Counted from the stretch's first letter, positions 17,707-27,351 are shown. The stretch: 64,000 bases of DNA from Candidatus Binatia bacterium (GCA_937925685.1 CALAMI010000010.1:248001-312000); one strand, 5' to 3'. A program made the numbers and translations. Notes: generated from the letters alone by a model not told the origin.

Positions 17707-19510
17707 ACCGCAGCGTTACGTCGTCGGCATCGACCTTGGCACAACAAATTCGGCACTGGCCTACACGCCTCTAGATGCCGAAAGCCCGACGATCGAAGTC
17801 CTACCAATTTCGCAGCTCACAGCTCCCGGAGCTTGCGAGGAACGCAGTCTGCTCCCCTCGTTCCTCTATTTCCTCAATGCCGAGGAACGTTCGTCACCGG
17901 CGTTTTCCATGCCTTGGGAAAACGCTCCCACAACGACCGTAGGGGAGTTCGCGCGGCGTCGAGCCGTCGAGGTGCCCCACCGAGTCGTCTCATCAGCAAA
18001 GTCCTGGTTGTGCGTAGACTCGGTCGAGCGAGAAAGCCCAATCTTGCCTTGGGGCGCCGAGGCCACAGAGGAAAAGTTGTCCCCAGTTGCAGTTGCGGCA
18101 AAATATCTTGGACACCTGCGGCAAGCCTGGGAGCAGCGGTTCCCTAGTGCACCGCTGGCCGAGCAAGACGTCGTCCTTGGCGTGCCAGCGTCGTTCGACC
18201 CGGTAGCTCGCGAGCTAACGGTACGCGCAGCAGCGTTAGCGGGTCTCGACCGGGTGACCTTAATCGAGGAGCCACAAGCTGCGTTTTATTCCTGGTTAGC
18301 AAGCCAGGCCAACTCATGGAGCGACCATTTGGCTCCGGGCGACGTGATTCTTGTCTGCGACGTCGGCGGTGGCACGACAGACTTCACGTTGATTGAAGTG
18401 CGCGAGGACGACCGTGGGCGCCTTGCCTTGGAACGTCTCGCCGTGGGGGATCACATCTTGCTGGGCGGCGACAATATGGACCTGGCACTGGCTTACGCCG
18501 TGCGTAACCGCCTTGAAAAGGAGGGACACCGCTTGGATGCATGGCAGTTCCGCTCGTTAGTGCTGGCGTGCCGTGACGCGAAGGAAAGCTTGTTGTCGGA
18601 CACCCGTCGATCCGCCGTTCCGCTATCCATTTTAGGGAGGGGCCGGCGACTCATTGCGGCAACGCTCCGCACCGAAGTCGACCGTAAGCTAGTCGAGGAG
18701 CTGCTGACAGAAGGGTTCTTCCCGTTCTGCGAGCGAGAGGCCGGACCCGCAGAAACTATTCCCATTAGCTTGACAGAATCGGGGTTACCGTACGCGGCAG
18801 ACCCCGCGATTACGCGCCATCTCGCAGGGTTCCTCTGGCGTGCGCGAACGACCGAAGGAGATCCCTTAGCGTTGCCGTCCTTGGTTCTGTTCCACGGGGG
18901 AGCACTCCGTGCAGAGGTCCTGCGCCAGCGTTTGCTCAGCGTGCTGCGGAGCTGGTCGCGGTGCACCGATCGGCCGCGGCCCCTACCGAATTCCGACTTC
19001 TCCCATGCGGTGGCACGGGGGGCAGCCTATTACGGTTTCGTGCGCGCTCGAGGCGGACTACGCATTCGCGGGGGCGTTGCGCGCGCGTACTACCTCGGTA
19101 TCGTGGCGGCGATGCCGGCAGTGCCCGGGGTAGCGCCCCCTTTAAAGGCGTTTTGTATTGTACCGCGCGGGCTGGAGGAAGGTAGCGAAGTGGAACTTCC
19201 AGGGCACGAGTTTGCTCTGCAGGTAGGGCGAGAAGTCGAGTTTCGCTTTTTTCAGAGCACTATACGAACAGACCCGGCAGGAGCACTGATCGAAGAGGTT
19301 GGACCTGAGTTCCAAGAACTTCCGCCGCTGCGAACGTGTCTTAACACCTGGGAGGGAACGGGGCAGCGCGTACCCGTCCACCTGCGCGCTAAGGTCAACG
19401 AGTTGGGCACCTTGGAGCTGTGTTTCGTACATCAGCAGAGTGGCTCACACTGGAAGCTGGAGTTCGATCTGCGCATTCCCACGCAGAATCGCAACACGAC
19501 GTCGTCATGA
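17699..19510 (+). CDS. Hsp70-family ATPase, first of a tandem pair
   Basis: The 603-residue protein has the actin-like ATPase core of Hsp70: phosphate-1 GIDLGTTNS near residue 9, phosphate-2 VCDVGGGTTDFTL near residue 220 and an adenosine-type motif FHGGALR near residue 400. The remaining 200 residues do not show a standard DnaK substrate-binding domain or its lid, and the EEVD-type tail is absent. It is a close paralogue of the next gene, sharing stretches such as VGDHILLGGDNMD. The GTG start overlaps DUF2760 and the TGA overlaps the next ATG. Client and partners are unknown; no J-protein or GrpE is nearby. Confidence 0.88.
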   Translation: MSKPQRYVVGIDLGTTNSALAYTPLDAESPTIEVLPISQLTAPGACEERSLLPSFLYFLNAEERSSPAFSMPWENAPTTTVGEFARRRAVEVPHRVVSSAKSWLCVDSVERESPILPWGAEATEEKLSPVAVAAKYLGHLRQAWEQRFPSAPLAEQDVVLGVPASFDPVARELTVRAAALAGLDRVTLIEEPQAAFYSWLASQANSWSDHLAPGDVILVCDVGGGTTDFTLIEVREDDRGRLALERLAVGDHILLGGDNMDLALAYAVRNRLEKEGHRLDAWQFRSLVLACRDAKESLLSDTRRSAVPLSILGRGRRLIAATLRTEVDRKLVEELLTEGFFPFCEREAGPAETIPISLTESGLPYAADPAITRHLAGFLWRARTTEGDPLALPSLVLFHGGALRAEVLRQRLLSVLRSWSRCTDRPRPLPNSDFSHAVARGAAYYGFVRARGGLRIRGGVARAYYLGIVAAMPAVPGVAPPLKAFCIVPRGLEEGSEVELPGHEFALQVGREVEFRFFQSTIRTDPAGALIEEVGPEFQELPPLRTCLNTWEGTGQRVPVHLRAKVNELGTLELCFVHQQSGSHWKLEFDLRIPTQNRNTTSS

Positions 19511-22308
19511 GCCATCGGGGACGGCATTACATCGTGGGCATCGACCTTGGGACGACGAACACGGCAGTCGCCTATGTGGCGGCTGAAGCGCCAACGCCGC
19601 GAGTTCGCGTCTTGCCGCTGTTACAACTGGTTAGCGAAGGAGAGTTGGCCGAGAGGTCCACCCTCCCCTCGTTTTATTACATTGGTGGCGGACCTGAATT
19701 GCCCCGCTCCGCCCTGGCGGTGCCCTGGGATCCAGATCGACGCTTTGCCGTAGGGGAATTTGCACGCGTCCAAGGGGCACGAGTTCCAGGCCGCTTGGTG
19801 TCCTCGGCGAAGTCGTGGCTATGTCACGGTGGAGTCGATCGTGACGCCCCAATTTTGCCCTGGGGGGCTACGGCTGAAGTCCCCAAAGTCTCCCCTGTGG
19901 AAGTTTCTGCCCAGTACCTCAAACACGTGCGCGAAGTTTGGAATCGTCAGTTTCCCGAGAACCCACTGGAGGAGCAGCAGGTGGTTCTTACGGTACCTGC
20001 GTCCTTTGACGAGGTCGCTCGTGAGCTCACGTGGCAAGCTGCACAGCGAGCGCAGCTAGAACACGTAGTGTTATTGGAGGAACCCCAGGCAGCCTTGTAC
20101 GCCTGGCTCGAAGCTCACGGTCACGAATGCGACCGCCTCCTGTCCGCATCGCACCGACTCTTAGTGGTCGACGTCGGCGGTGGTACCACCGACTTCACCC
20201 TAGTAGCGGTGCGGTTGGAGAATGACCGCCTAGTGCTCGATCGCATTGCCGTTGGGGATCACATTTTACTCGGCGGTGACAATATGGACATCGCCCTTGC
20301 GCGCGCGGTGGAGCAGCTCTGGGGGGAACGTTTGGACACGCAACGGTTCTTCGCGCTTATTCACCAGTGCCGCGCAGCGAAAGAAGCCCTGCTGGCGGAC
20401 GACCCGCCCCAGGCCTACTCTGTGGCTTTGCCGGGCCGCGGTCGCGGGGTGATCGCAGGCGCTTTGTCCGCTACGTTGAGCCGTGACAACGTCCTGCGGA
20501 TTCTCCTCGAGGGCTTCTTTCCCCGAGTTGCTGCCGATGCTACGCCCCATGAGAACAGTGGGGCAGCGCTTAGCGAGTGGGGCTTGCCTTTCGCCGCTGA
20601 TCCCGCTGTGTCGCGCCACCTGGCTGCCTTCCTTCGCCGTCATCTTGGCACCGATCCAGGGGGTGCGTGGCCTGACACAATTCTCTTCAATGGTGGCGCC
20701 CTTAAACCGAGTGTGCTTCGGCAGCGCATTACCGAGCTGCTCGAATACTGGTCAGGACAGGATGTGCGGGTCCTCGACAGCGTTGACCTCGACCTAGCTG
20801 TTGCCCGTGGCGCAGCATACTACGGGCTGGCGCGGCGCGGACGTGCACTGCGTATCGGTGGTGGTGCGGCACGCGCCTACTACGTCGGACTAGGGGGGGG
20901 CCGGGCGGGCTCGGACGAGCAAACCGTGCGCGCTTTGTGCGTCGTTCAACGGGGCATGGAAGAAGGTGAAGAACGGCAGCTGTCAGACACCTCGCTGGTG
21001 CTGGTGACCAATCGCGCTGTTACTTTTCCACTGTTTGCCTCTTCCGTTCGTCAAGGCGATGCCGTCGGCTCGATCGTGGAGCTCCACCGCCCTGAGATAT
21101 CAGCTCTGCCTCCCATTCGAACTGTGCTGCGCTTCGGAAAGAAGATTGAGGCGCGAGAGTTGCCCGTACATTTGGCCGTACGCTTGACTGAGATCGGCAC
21201 GCTAGAGCTGTGGTGCGTCTCTCGTAACACCCCTCACCGCTGGCGTCTCCAGTTCGATCTGCGCGATGCCAATTTGCCGGACTCCAATGATCCCAACGCC
21301 GGTGCGGGACTCACGTTGAGTCAAGACCAGCTCTTGGCTGCGACTTCCCTCCTCCGAGCGGTATTCCCATCCAAAGGACCAAGTCAGGGCGATCCGGTTA
21401 CTGTGGTGCGCCAACTCGAGGACGTTTTAGGGTGCGCGAAAGACGCATGGCCCCTACCTTTTCTGAGACAGAGCTGGGCTGTGTTGTGGGACGGCCGGGA
21501 AGCACGCAAGCAGTCTCCCGAGCACGAAGCACGGTGGTACAATCTTGCAGGATTGTTCCTCCGTCCCGGTTTCGGAGCCCATGGGGACCCTTTACGCCTG
21601 GATCAATTGTGGCGTTTACGTTCCGAGGGGCTGCGCTTCGCCAAGGCTATCCAAGTGCGAACGGAGTGCTGGAACCTGTGGAAACGCATCGCCGGGGGAT
21701 TGCAGCGAGCCCAGCAACAGCAGTTGTTCCAAGAACTCGCTCCCTATTTGCTTCCACGCCTACAAAGAAAAAGGGACAAGCTCCCCAAAGTCGCACCGCA
21801 AGAAACGCGCTTATATTGGGAAGTGCTGGCAGCGTGCGAGTTACTAACAGCAGACCAAAAAGGGGAGCTTGGCGACACACTGTTGCAGCGCATTTTGCGC
21901 AGCAAAGCAACGGCAGCCGAGATCTGGGCGCTTGGGCGTCTTGGTGCCAGAACACCCATGTACGGCCCACTCAATAGCGTTGTTCCAGCGGACAAGGTGG
22001 CCCACTGGGTCATTGCCTTGCTCGCCGTGCATGGGCCAGGCACGGCGGCAATCGCTTTTACTCTTGTTCAGCTGGCCCGGTGCACCGGCGATCGCGAACG
22101 CGACCTCCCCGGCGAAGTTCGAGAACGAGTGGCCCAGTGGCTGGAGAGCCGCGCGACGGAGTCGACTGCAGCGCGCTTAGTTCGTGAACCATGCCAGATC
22201 AGCAGTTCCGAGCGAGCACGCATTCTTGATGAAACCTTGCCGTTAGGATTAATTTGGTCGGGCAGTGAAGGCAGCGACCAGTTGCCGTCAGTTGGTACGA
22301 GGCCGTGA
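19507..22308 (+). CDS. Hsp70-family ATPase with C-terminal DUF3731-like extension
   Basis: The 933-residue protein repeats the ATPase core of its upstream neighbour (GIDLGTTNT, VVDVGGGTTDFTL, FNGGALK). It then adds about 330 residues that look helical and Trp-rich (WYNLAGLFLRPGFG, LWRLRSEGL, ETRLYWEVLAACELL), which I assign to DUF3731. The start is the ATG at 19507 overlapping the previous stop; the frame is open further upstream. It lacks a recognisable DnaK lid. A run of eight G lies in the coding sequence near 20893. The three overlapping genes look like one translational unit; the function is undescribed as far as I know. Confidence 0.88.
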   Translation: MSHRGRHYIVGIDLGTTNTAVAYVAAEAPTPRVRVLPLLQLVSEGELAERSTLPSFYYIGGGPELPRSALAVPWDPDRRFAVGEFARVQGARVPGRLVSSAKSWLCHGGVDRDAPILPWGATAEVPKVSPVEVSAQYLKHVREVWNRQFPENPLEEQQVVLTVPASFDEVARELTWQAAQRAQLEHVVLLEEPQAALYAWLEAHGHECDRLLSASHRLLVVDVGGGTTDFTLVAVRLENDRLVLDRIAVGDHILLGGDNMDIALARAVEQLWGERLDTQRFFALIHQCRAAKEALLADDPPQAYSVALPGRGRGVIAGALSATLSRDNVLRILLEGFFPRVAADATPHENSGAALSEWGLPFAADPAVSRHLAAFLRRHLGTDPGGAWPDTILFNGGALKPSVLRQRITELLEYWSGQDVRVLDSVDLDLAVARGAAYYGLARRGRALRIGGGAARAYYVGLGGGRAGSDEQTVRALCVVQRGMEEGEERQLSDTSLVLVTNRAVTFPLFASSVRQGDAVGSIVELHRPEISALPPIRTVLRFGKKIEARELPVHLAVRLTEIGTLELWCVSRNTPHRWRLQFDLRDANLPDSNDPNAGAGLTLSQDQLLAATSLLRAVFPSKGPSQGDPVTVVRQLEDVLGCAKDAWPLPFLRQSWAVLWDGREARKQSPEHEARWYNLAGLFLRPGFGAHGDPLRLDQLWRLRSEGLRFAKAIQVRTECWNLWKRIAGGLQRAQQQQLFQELAPYLLPRLQRKRDKLPKVAPQETRLYWEVLAACELLTADQKGELGDTLLQRILRSKATAAEIWALGRLGARTPMYGPLNSVVPADKVAHWVIALLAVHGPGTAAIAFTLVQLARCTGDRERDLPGEVRERVAQWLESRATESTAARLVREPCQISSSERARILDETLPLGLIWSGSEGSDQLPSVGTRP

Positions 22309-22881
22309 GCCCCTCTCCTCCACCCATTTTCCTTTCGTGCGTTCAGGAAAACTGACTAGCCTGCTGTCGGCCATAAGTTTCCCACTCTGGTTCCGAGATT
22401 CTCGGGGTGGTGGGCCCCTCATGAATCTGCCTCAGCGATCCTTGCCGGACAGCGCCCGACTAAGTATCCGTTTCTCGAGGCTTAGGCGCACGAACCTTGG
22501 AGTTCACCCATTCTGTGGGTTCACCTATGCTAACTTAAATGGCTCTTGCCCGCCGACGGCTCTCAGCGTTCGCGTTATGCAGAGGTCGCGTGAGGCTGGC
22601 TGCTCAGCACCGTGTCTTGAGGCCTCTGCGGGTTTGCGGGGCATGCAGTTGCGTCTGCCTTCTACGCCAAAGGTTCCGGACTCACGGAGCGTCACTTTTT
22701 AGCCTTTGCGCTTTTGCCCGGGTACTCCAAAGGCAATTGCGTAATCAAACTCGAGTGCCCGATCGGGCCGGGTGCTCGGGGGCGGCATCCAACAACTCGT
22801 CCATCGGGCTGGTAAAGAACCAGCCCGCCGCCCGCACTCACTCTTGGCCACAAGGCCCTGTCATCCCGAGCTGCGCTGGCT
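22309..22881. other. 573-base intergenic region, no gene recognised
   Basis: This gap lies between the Hsp70 gene and the convergent end of an acyltransferase gene. Plus-strand frames here code for Cys-, Arg- and Pro-rich sequences with no family look, and I regard them as chance. The only clear structure is the perfect inverted repeat at 22805-22827. An RNA gene or a decayed gene could lie here, but nothing I can see supports either. Confidence 0.6.
22805..22827. repeat. Perfect 9-bp inverted repeat (hairpin)
   Basis: CGGGCTGGT (22805-22813) and ACCAGCCCG (22819-22827) are exact reverse complements around the five-base loop AAAGA. There is no T run on either side, so it is not a typical intrinsic terminator. 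It stands between converging genes and could act as a terminator hairpin, a protein site or part of a dispersed repeat. Confidence 0.6.
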
Positions 22882-23862
22882 TCAGGAGGCAGCCACCGAA
22901 GAAGCGTGCCCCGGATACTCGGAACTAAAGCCTGCGTGCGACTCTTTCGGTGGTCTGGTTTTCCATCTGCGATGAAACCAAATCCACTGCTCTGGGTATT
23001 TCCGGATCATGTTTTCAATAACCTCGCTGCATCGTTGCGTGTTCTCCACAAGGTCGCGGTCCGGATCACCGGATTGTGCCAACTCCACAGCGGGTAAAAC
23101 CTCGACCACGTGTTGATCGCTTTCGCCGACCCGGCGAAGGAATACGGGCACAATCTTGGCGCCCGTGTGTTGGGCGAGACGGACTGGACCAGTGGTGGTA
23201 CACGCGGAGATTCCGAAGAAGTGCACAAAGACACCAAAGCTGTGGCGTTGGTTCTGATCCGCAGGGATCGCCACTATCCCTCCTGTCCTCAGGACCCGGA
23301 GAACCTCTCTTGCCGCAGCTTTCTTTTCGATAGAGCGCGTACCCGCGCGGGCACGCCATTGCACGAGCCAATCATTCACCCACGGGTTTCTCATCGGCCG
23401 GTGAATTAACGTAACAGGAACACCGAGAAGGCCGTGAGCGTAGGCCAACAGCTCCCAATTGCCAAAATGCGCCGTGAGCACGATCAATCCCTTGCCTCGG
23501 TCGCGCTGTAAGGCATTGCGCCAAAGCTCCGGATTGGCAATCCGCACATAATTTTGGACAGTTTCGGGCGTAAGATCCGCAAAATGGCTAATCTCAGCAG
23601 CGACGCGGCCGAGGTTACGTGCGGCTGCGCGCAGGATGCGACGATGCTCTTTCTTGGGGCGATCGGGAAACGCCCACGCTAACTGCACCAGTGCGATCTT
23701 GCGCAGCGGGTAGGCGAGCCAGTAGACGAGGCTACCGAGAGTAGCTCCCACAGCAATCGCCCAGGAGCGGGGCAGTGCTGCCAAGAGAGAAAAGGCGGCG
23801 CGAAATATCCAATACTCAATTTGATTTTTCACCAACCCAGCAACCGGCAGCTCGTGCCGCAC
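22882..23862 (-). CDS. LpxL/HtrB-type lipid A (Kdo2-lipid) acyltransferase, second copy
   Basis: This 326-residue inner-membrane protein has an N-terminal hydrophobic anchor and the acyltransferase motif H132-x4-E137 in TAHFGNWELLA, followed by PADQNQRHSFGVFVHFFG and the C-terminal WIWFHRRWKTRP, all typical of lipid A late acyltransferases. The GTG at 23862 is the apparent start. It is the last gene of the Kdo/lipid A run, 21 bases after the ferritin-like gene. It differs clearly from the other copy in this operon, so the two probably add different chains or act at different positions; the specificity is not readable. Confidence 0.87.
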   Translation of the reverse strand: MRHELPVAGLVKNQIEYWIFRAAFSLLAALPRSWAIAVGATLGSLVYWLAYPLRKIALVQLAWAFPDRPKKEHRRILRAAARNLGRVAAEISHFADLTPETVQNYVRIANPELWRNALQRDRGKGLIVLTAHFGNWELLAYAHGLLGVPVTLIHRPMRNPWVNDWLVQWRARAGTRSIEKKAAAREVLRVLRTGGIVAIPADQNQRHSFGVFVHFFGISACTTTGPVRLAQHTGAKIVPVFLRRVGESDQHVVEVLPAVELAQSGDPDRDLVENTQRCSEVIENMIRKYPEQWIWFHRRWKTRPPKESHAGFSSEYPGHASSVAAS

Positions 23863-23883
23863 GGGCCCGCACCCTTGCTTTAC

Positions 23884-24441
23884 CTAAGCAGAGTTCGTGT
23901 TCCCACAGAGCGCTCGCTCTTTGGCGAGAAGTTCTTCGTAGGCTAGGCGGTCGATCGCTTCGTAGCGCTCCAGTGCAGCGCGCATTTGCTCCGATGCGCC
24001 GGTTTCGCGCGCCAGTTCTTCGAGTTTCTTGCGTACCCATGCGATATGCCACTTCTCGTCTTTCGTCATCTCGTGCAAAATGGCACGAGTTTCTGGATCG
24101 ACATCAGAGCGTTGGGCGTGCTCTTCGTATCGTTGCAAGGCGCGCTCTTCCACAATAACGGTCAGTGCCAAGATTTCGATTAAGCTTCGCGGCACTGCCC
24201 TTGAGCCAATGCGTCGCTGGTAACCATCATCCACCTTAACAGGATCGCCACCAAGATCCTTAATCCGCTTCGTCCACAGCCATGCGTGGCGGGTTTCGTC
24301 GGCCAAGTGAAGGGAGAGTTTGGTTTGCGATTCAGGATCGTCGAGATGAGACAGGAGTCGGAACAGCAGGTTCGCTCCGCGCAGCTCTGCATCGCGGTAA
24401 TAGCTCATGACTAAGACTTGGCGTTCGTCCACGTGATCCAT
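23884..24441 (-). CDS. Ferritin-like diiron-carboxylate protein
   Basis: The 185-residue all-helical protein has the spacing of a diiron four-helix bundle: E19 on the first helix, E49-x2-H52 on the second, E98 (or E99) on the third and E129-x2-H132 on the fourth. It resembles the rubrerythrin-like ferritin superfamily rather than storage ferritin. Function could be oxygen or peroxide handling, or an oxidase/hydroxylase acting on a neighbour's product. It lies between two lipid A acyltransferase genes. Its ribosome binding region is a tandem array of heptamers, described separately. Confidence 0.75.
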   Translation of the reverse strand: MDHVDERQVLVMSYYRDAELRGANLLFRLLSHLDDPESQTKLSLHLADETRHAWLWTKRIKDLGGDPVKVDDGYQRRIGSRAVPRSLIEILALTVIVEERALQRYEEHAQRSDVDPETRAILHEMTKDEKWHIAWVRKKLEELARETGASEQMRAALERYEAIDRLAYEELLAKERALCGNTNSA

Positions 24442-24496
24442 TGCCTCTGCCTCCTGCCTCCTACCTCCTACCTCCTACCTCCTACCTCCTTCTTCC
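24442..24496 (-). repeat. Tandem heptamer array made of Shine-Dalgarno-like units
   Basis: Read on the minus strand, just before the ATG of the ferritin-like gene there are four GGAGGTA units, two GGAGGCA units and a final GAGGCA that abuts the start codon. A degenerate GGAAGAA lies at the far end. Each unit contains the GGAGG that pairs with the 16S rRNA tail. The nearest full GGAGG (24450-24454) is eight bases from the ATG, an optimal spacing. The array fills most of the gap after the acyltransferase gene. Short tandem repeats of this kind can change copy number by slippage. Confidence 0.85.
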
Positions 24497-24524
24497 ACCA
24501 GCAACCGCCGAGCATGCTACCGCA

Positions 24525-25511
24525 CTAGGCCGACGCTTCATATGGGAACGCGGCGTCGGGGTCAAGGTTTGCCATCGGCGCTCGGCGCCATCGACGGTGC
24601 CACCACACCCATTCCGCTGGGTTCGAGCGGATTTGCTCCTCCAGGGCGCGGTTGAGGGCAACTGTCAGTTCCCGCACCCGCTGCGCGGGGGGCAGCTCAA
24701 GGTTGGGATACAACGGTGCTTGCACACGGATTCGCCAACCCAGTTCGCCGTTGCGCTGGATGAACACTGGTACCGTGGGCAGGTTTCGTCGAACTGCTAG
24801 AGTGGCCGCTGCCACAGGAGTTCGTGCTAGCCGCCCGAAGAAAGGCACCGAGATCGAAGGAACATGGGTATCCTGATCGATCAACATGGCTAAAATGCCG
24901 TTGCTTTTGAGCACGCGTAGGATCGCCCGCGCCGAATTGGAACTTTCTCGGAGGATGGTTTCCACACCTTGTCGTTGTCGCCAGTCGACAATCATGCGAT
25001 TCAATTGCGGTACGTACAGGCGCCGGGCAATTGCCGAGACCCTCACCCCCTGCCACGCAAAGTAGGATGCCAAAAGCTCCCAGTTGCCGATGTGACCGGT
25101 CACGGCAATGCAGCCGCGCCCCGCACCGAGCACCTCTTCTAAATGCTCTCCACCCTCGATCTGGAACAACTCGTGATGCCGAGCCCGAATGGCGTCGATT
25201 TTAGCGAGTTCACAAAACGCTCGTCCAAAATTAGCAAAGGCGGCTTGAGCGATTCGTTGGCGCGCTCGCGCGGGCAGCCGATCTCCGAAGGTCCACTCCA
25301 AGTGTCGCAAAGCCAACACCCTAGTTCGACGGAAAAGATAGTATGCTGCCATTCCGAGCTTCTCGCCGACCTTCAGGGCGGTGACGAGGCTTAAGCGGTC
25401 AAGAAGCCACAGTGCCGCCCGGACAAGGGCGGCTACAGTGTTCCCTTTGATCGATTTCCAGCGTTTCCGCAACCTGGGCCAGCGTAAGGTGTAGTGCTTG
25501 AGGCGATCCAT
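24525..25511 (-). CDS. LpxL/HtrB-type lipid A (Kdo2-lipid) acyltransferase, first copy
   Basis: The 328-residue protein has a hydrophobic N-terminal region, the catalytic H140-x4-E145 in TGHIGNWELLA, the substrate-binding DQDTHVPSISVPFFG and the C-terminal WVWWHRRWRRAP typical of this family. It transfers an acyl chain from acyl-ACP to the lipid A precursor at the inner membrane. I take the ATG at 25511; the frame is open well upstream but that would overlap kdsD fully. It starts 23 bases after the kdsD stop. It may prefer another position or chain than the copy two genes on. Confidence 0.87.
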   Translation of the reverse strand: MDRLKHYTLRWPRLRKRWKSIKGNTVAALVRAALWLLDRLSLVTALKVGEKLGMAAYYLFRRTRVLALRHLEWTFGDRLPARARQRIAQAAFANFGRAFCELAKIDAIRARHHELFQIEGGEHLEEVLGAGRGCIAVTGHIGNWELLASYFAWQGVRVSAIARRLYVPQLNRMIVDWRQRQGVETILRESSNSARAILRVLKSNGILAMLIDQDTHVPSISVPFFGRLARTPVAAATLAVRRNLPTVPVFIQRNGELGWRIRVQAPLYPNLELPPAQRVRELTVALNRALEEQIRSNPAEWVWWHRRWRRAPMANLDPDAAFPYEASA

Positions 25512-25534
25512 TGGCGAATTGCTCGGGCGAAGCT

Positions 25535-26542
25535 CTAGACGATGCCGGCCTTCAGCAAGTCGTGAAGGTGGATCACTCCCGTCAGACGCCCCGAAGTGGT
25601 TTCGACGATAAAAAGCGCGGTAATGGCATGGCGTTCCATTTCTCCCACCGCGTGAGCAGCAAGCGCATCTTGCGAGATCACCTTGGGGTGCGTCGTCATG
25701 ATATGCTCCGCCCGCGCTTCGCGCACGTTTTCCATGCGCTCCAACGCCCGACGCAGGTCCCCATCGGTAATGACGCCAACGAGTCTGTCGTGCCCATCGA
25801 CCACGGCTGTAATTCCCAGGCGCTTTTGCGTAATCTCGGTCAGCACATCGCGAAACAAAGCCTCGGGGGCCACCTTGGGTACCGCATCCCCGGTGTGCAT
25901 GAGATCGCTCACCCGCAGAAAGCGACGTCCCAGTGCCCCAGCGGGGTGCAGTACGGCAAAGTCCTCGGCGCCAAATCCGCGCCGCTCTAACAGCGCCACT
26001 GCTAACGCATCCCCTAAGGCCAACGCCGCGGTCGTGCTTGCAGTAGGGGCGAGACCCAGGGGGCAAGCTTCCTCTGCAACACTTACATCAAGCGCCACGT
26101 CTGCTGCACGAGCGAGGCTGGAATCGAGGTTGCCGGTCATCGCCACCAGCGGCAAGCGAAGCCTCTTGATGATGGGCAGCAACCGTACGACCTCCTCCGT
26201 CTCGCCACTATGGGAGAGGGCAATGACCGTGTCGCCTCGAACGAAGACGCCCGCGTCACCATGGGCGGCCTCCGCAGCGTGTAAGAACACGGCTGGCGAG
26301 CCCGTGCTGCTCAACGTAGCCGCGATCTTACGGCACACGATACCAGACTTGCCCATTCCTGTTACCACGATCTTGCCCCGACATGCTGCCAGCAGATCGA
26401 GCGCCTGCGCAAAGTGGTGGTCCAGCCGCTCGGCCAGAGCACGCACTGCTTCTGCTTCGATGTGTAATACTTTGCGGCCTCGCTCCACCGCCAGCTGCGC
26501 GCTACGGCTTGGCCATGTTTCGGATTTCTTTGGTTCGAGCAT
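25535..26542 (-). CDS. kdsD: Arabinose-5-phosphate isomerase (KpsF/GutQ family)
   Basis: The enzyme interconverts ribulose 5-phosphate and arabinose 5-phosphate, the first step towards Kdo. It has an N-terminal SIS domain ([15 protein letters not shown], then SHSGETEE) and two C-terminal CBS domains (from about residue 210), at the usual 335-residue length. The ATG at 26542 follows GAGGG by six bases and lies 41 bases inside the end of kdsA, so the genes overlap and are probably coupled. His in HAAEAAHGD and other catalytic residues are kept. Confidence 0.93.
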   Translation of the reverse strand: MLEPKKSETWPSRSAQLAVERGRKVLHIEAEAVRALAERLDHHFAQALDLLAACRGKIVVTGMGKSGIVCRKIAATLSSTGSPAVFLHAAEAAHGDAGVFVRGDTVIALSHSGETEEVVRLLPIIKRLRLPLVAMTGNLDSSLARAADVALDVSVAEEACPLGLAPTASTTAALALGDALAVALLERRGFGAEDFAVLHPAGALGRRFLRVSDLMHTGDAVPKVAPEALFRDVLTEITQKRLGITAVVDGHDRLVGVITDGDLRRALERMENVREARAEHIMTTHPKVISQDALAAHAVGEMERHAITALFIVETTSGRLTGVIHLHDLLKAGIV

Positions 26543-27344
26543 CGATTTCCCTCAGCTCTACAAGCAAATCGCCCACTTCGTCGAGCGGGAACGAATTAGG
26601 GCCGTCACTGAGAGCTCGTTCGGGATTTTCGTGAACCTCGAGAAACAGCGCATCAATCCCAACTGCAGCCGCGGCTCGTGCGAGCGGACGAATGAAGGCA
26701 CGTTGTCCCCCGGAAGCATGACCAAGACCTCCCGGCAACTGAACACTGTGACCAGCATCGAATACTACAGCCGCGGGCAGCTCGCGCAGAACCACCAGCG
26801 AGCGGAAATCCACCACCAGGTTGTTATAGCCAAATGAAGTTCCCCGCTCCGTCACCAAAATCTGATCGTTGCCGACGCTGCGGATCTTGTCCACGACAGG
26901 GGCCATGTCCCAAGGAGCAAGAAATTGGCCCTTCTTGATGTTCACCGGCTTACCCGCGCGCGCTACATCGAGAAGAAAATCTGTTTGCCTCACCAGAAAT
27001 GCAGGTGTCTGAATCACGTCCACCACTTCGGCGGCAAGCCGGGCCTGGCCAATCTCGTGAACATCGGTAAGGACGGGAATGCCAACCTCACGTTTGACCG
27101 CGGCCAGAATTTCCAGCCCTCGTTCAATCCCGGGGCCGCGATAGGAATGCAGAGAGGTGCGGTTGGCCTTATCGAACGAGGACTTGAAGACGGCTGGAAC
27201 TCCTGCACGGTGGGCGAAATCCCGGATTGCTTGTGCGTGCCTCAAAGCACTATCGCGACTTTCGATCACGCAAGGACCGCCGATAAACACTAACGGCGCA
27301 CCGCCGCCGATGCGTAGATCTCCGATCCGGATAATCGCTGACAT
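26502..27344 (-). CDS. kdsA: 3-deoxy-8-phosphooctulonate synthase (Kdo-8-phosphate synthase)
   Basis: The 280-residue TIM-barrel enzyme condenses phosphoenolpyruvate with arabinose 5-phosphate. Diagnostic stretches are IGGPCVIES near residue 20, [12 protein letters not shown] near residue 48, [14 protein letters not shown] and [12 protein letters not shown], and the C-terminal SDGPNSFPL. The Cys in GPCVIE raises the possibility of the metal-dependent type, but this cannot be settled by eye. It follows pyrG by seven bases and overlaps kdsD, which supplies its sugar substrate. Confidence 0.95.
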   Translation of the reverse strand: MSAIIRIGDLRIGGGAPLVFIGGPCVIESRDSALRHAQAIRDFAHRAGVPAVFKSSFDKANRTSLHSYRGPGIERGLEILAAVKREVGIPVLTDVHEIGQARLAAEVVDVIQTPAFLVRQTDFLLDVARAGKPVNIKKGQFLAPWDMAPVVDKIRSVGNDQILVTERGTSFGYNNLVVDFRSLVVLRELPAAVVFDAGHSVQLPGGLGHASGGQRAFIRPLARAAAAVGIDALFLEVHENPERALSDGPNSFPLDEVGDLLVELREIDARTKEIRNMAKP

Positions 27345-27351
27345 GCTATCG

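Noticed and set aside
22539-22928. 129-residue plus-strand frame in the 573-base gap
   Set aside because: Cys/Arg/Pro-rich with no family look and its end overlaps the convergent acyltransferase gene; not enough to call a gene.
25683-26837. 384-residue plus-strand open frame antisense to kdsD and kdsA
   Set aside because: It is fully opposite two strongly supported genes, its protein is Ser/Arg/Ala-rich without family motifs, and it arises from the complementary codon bias.
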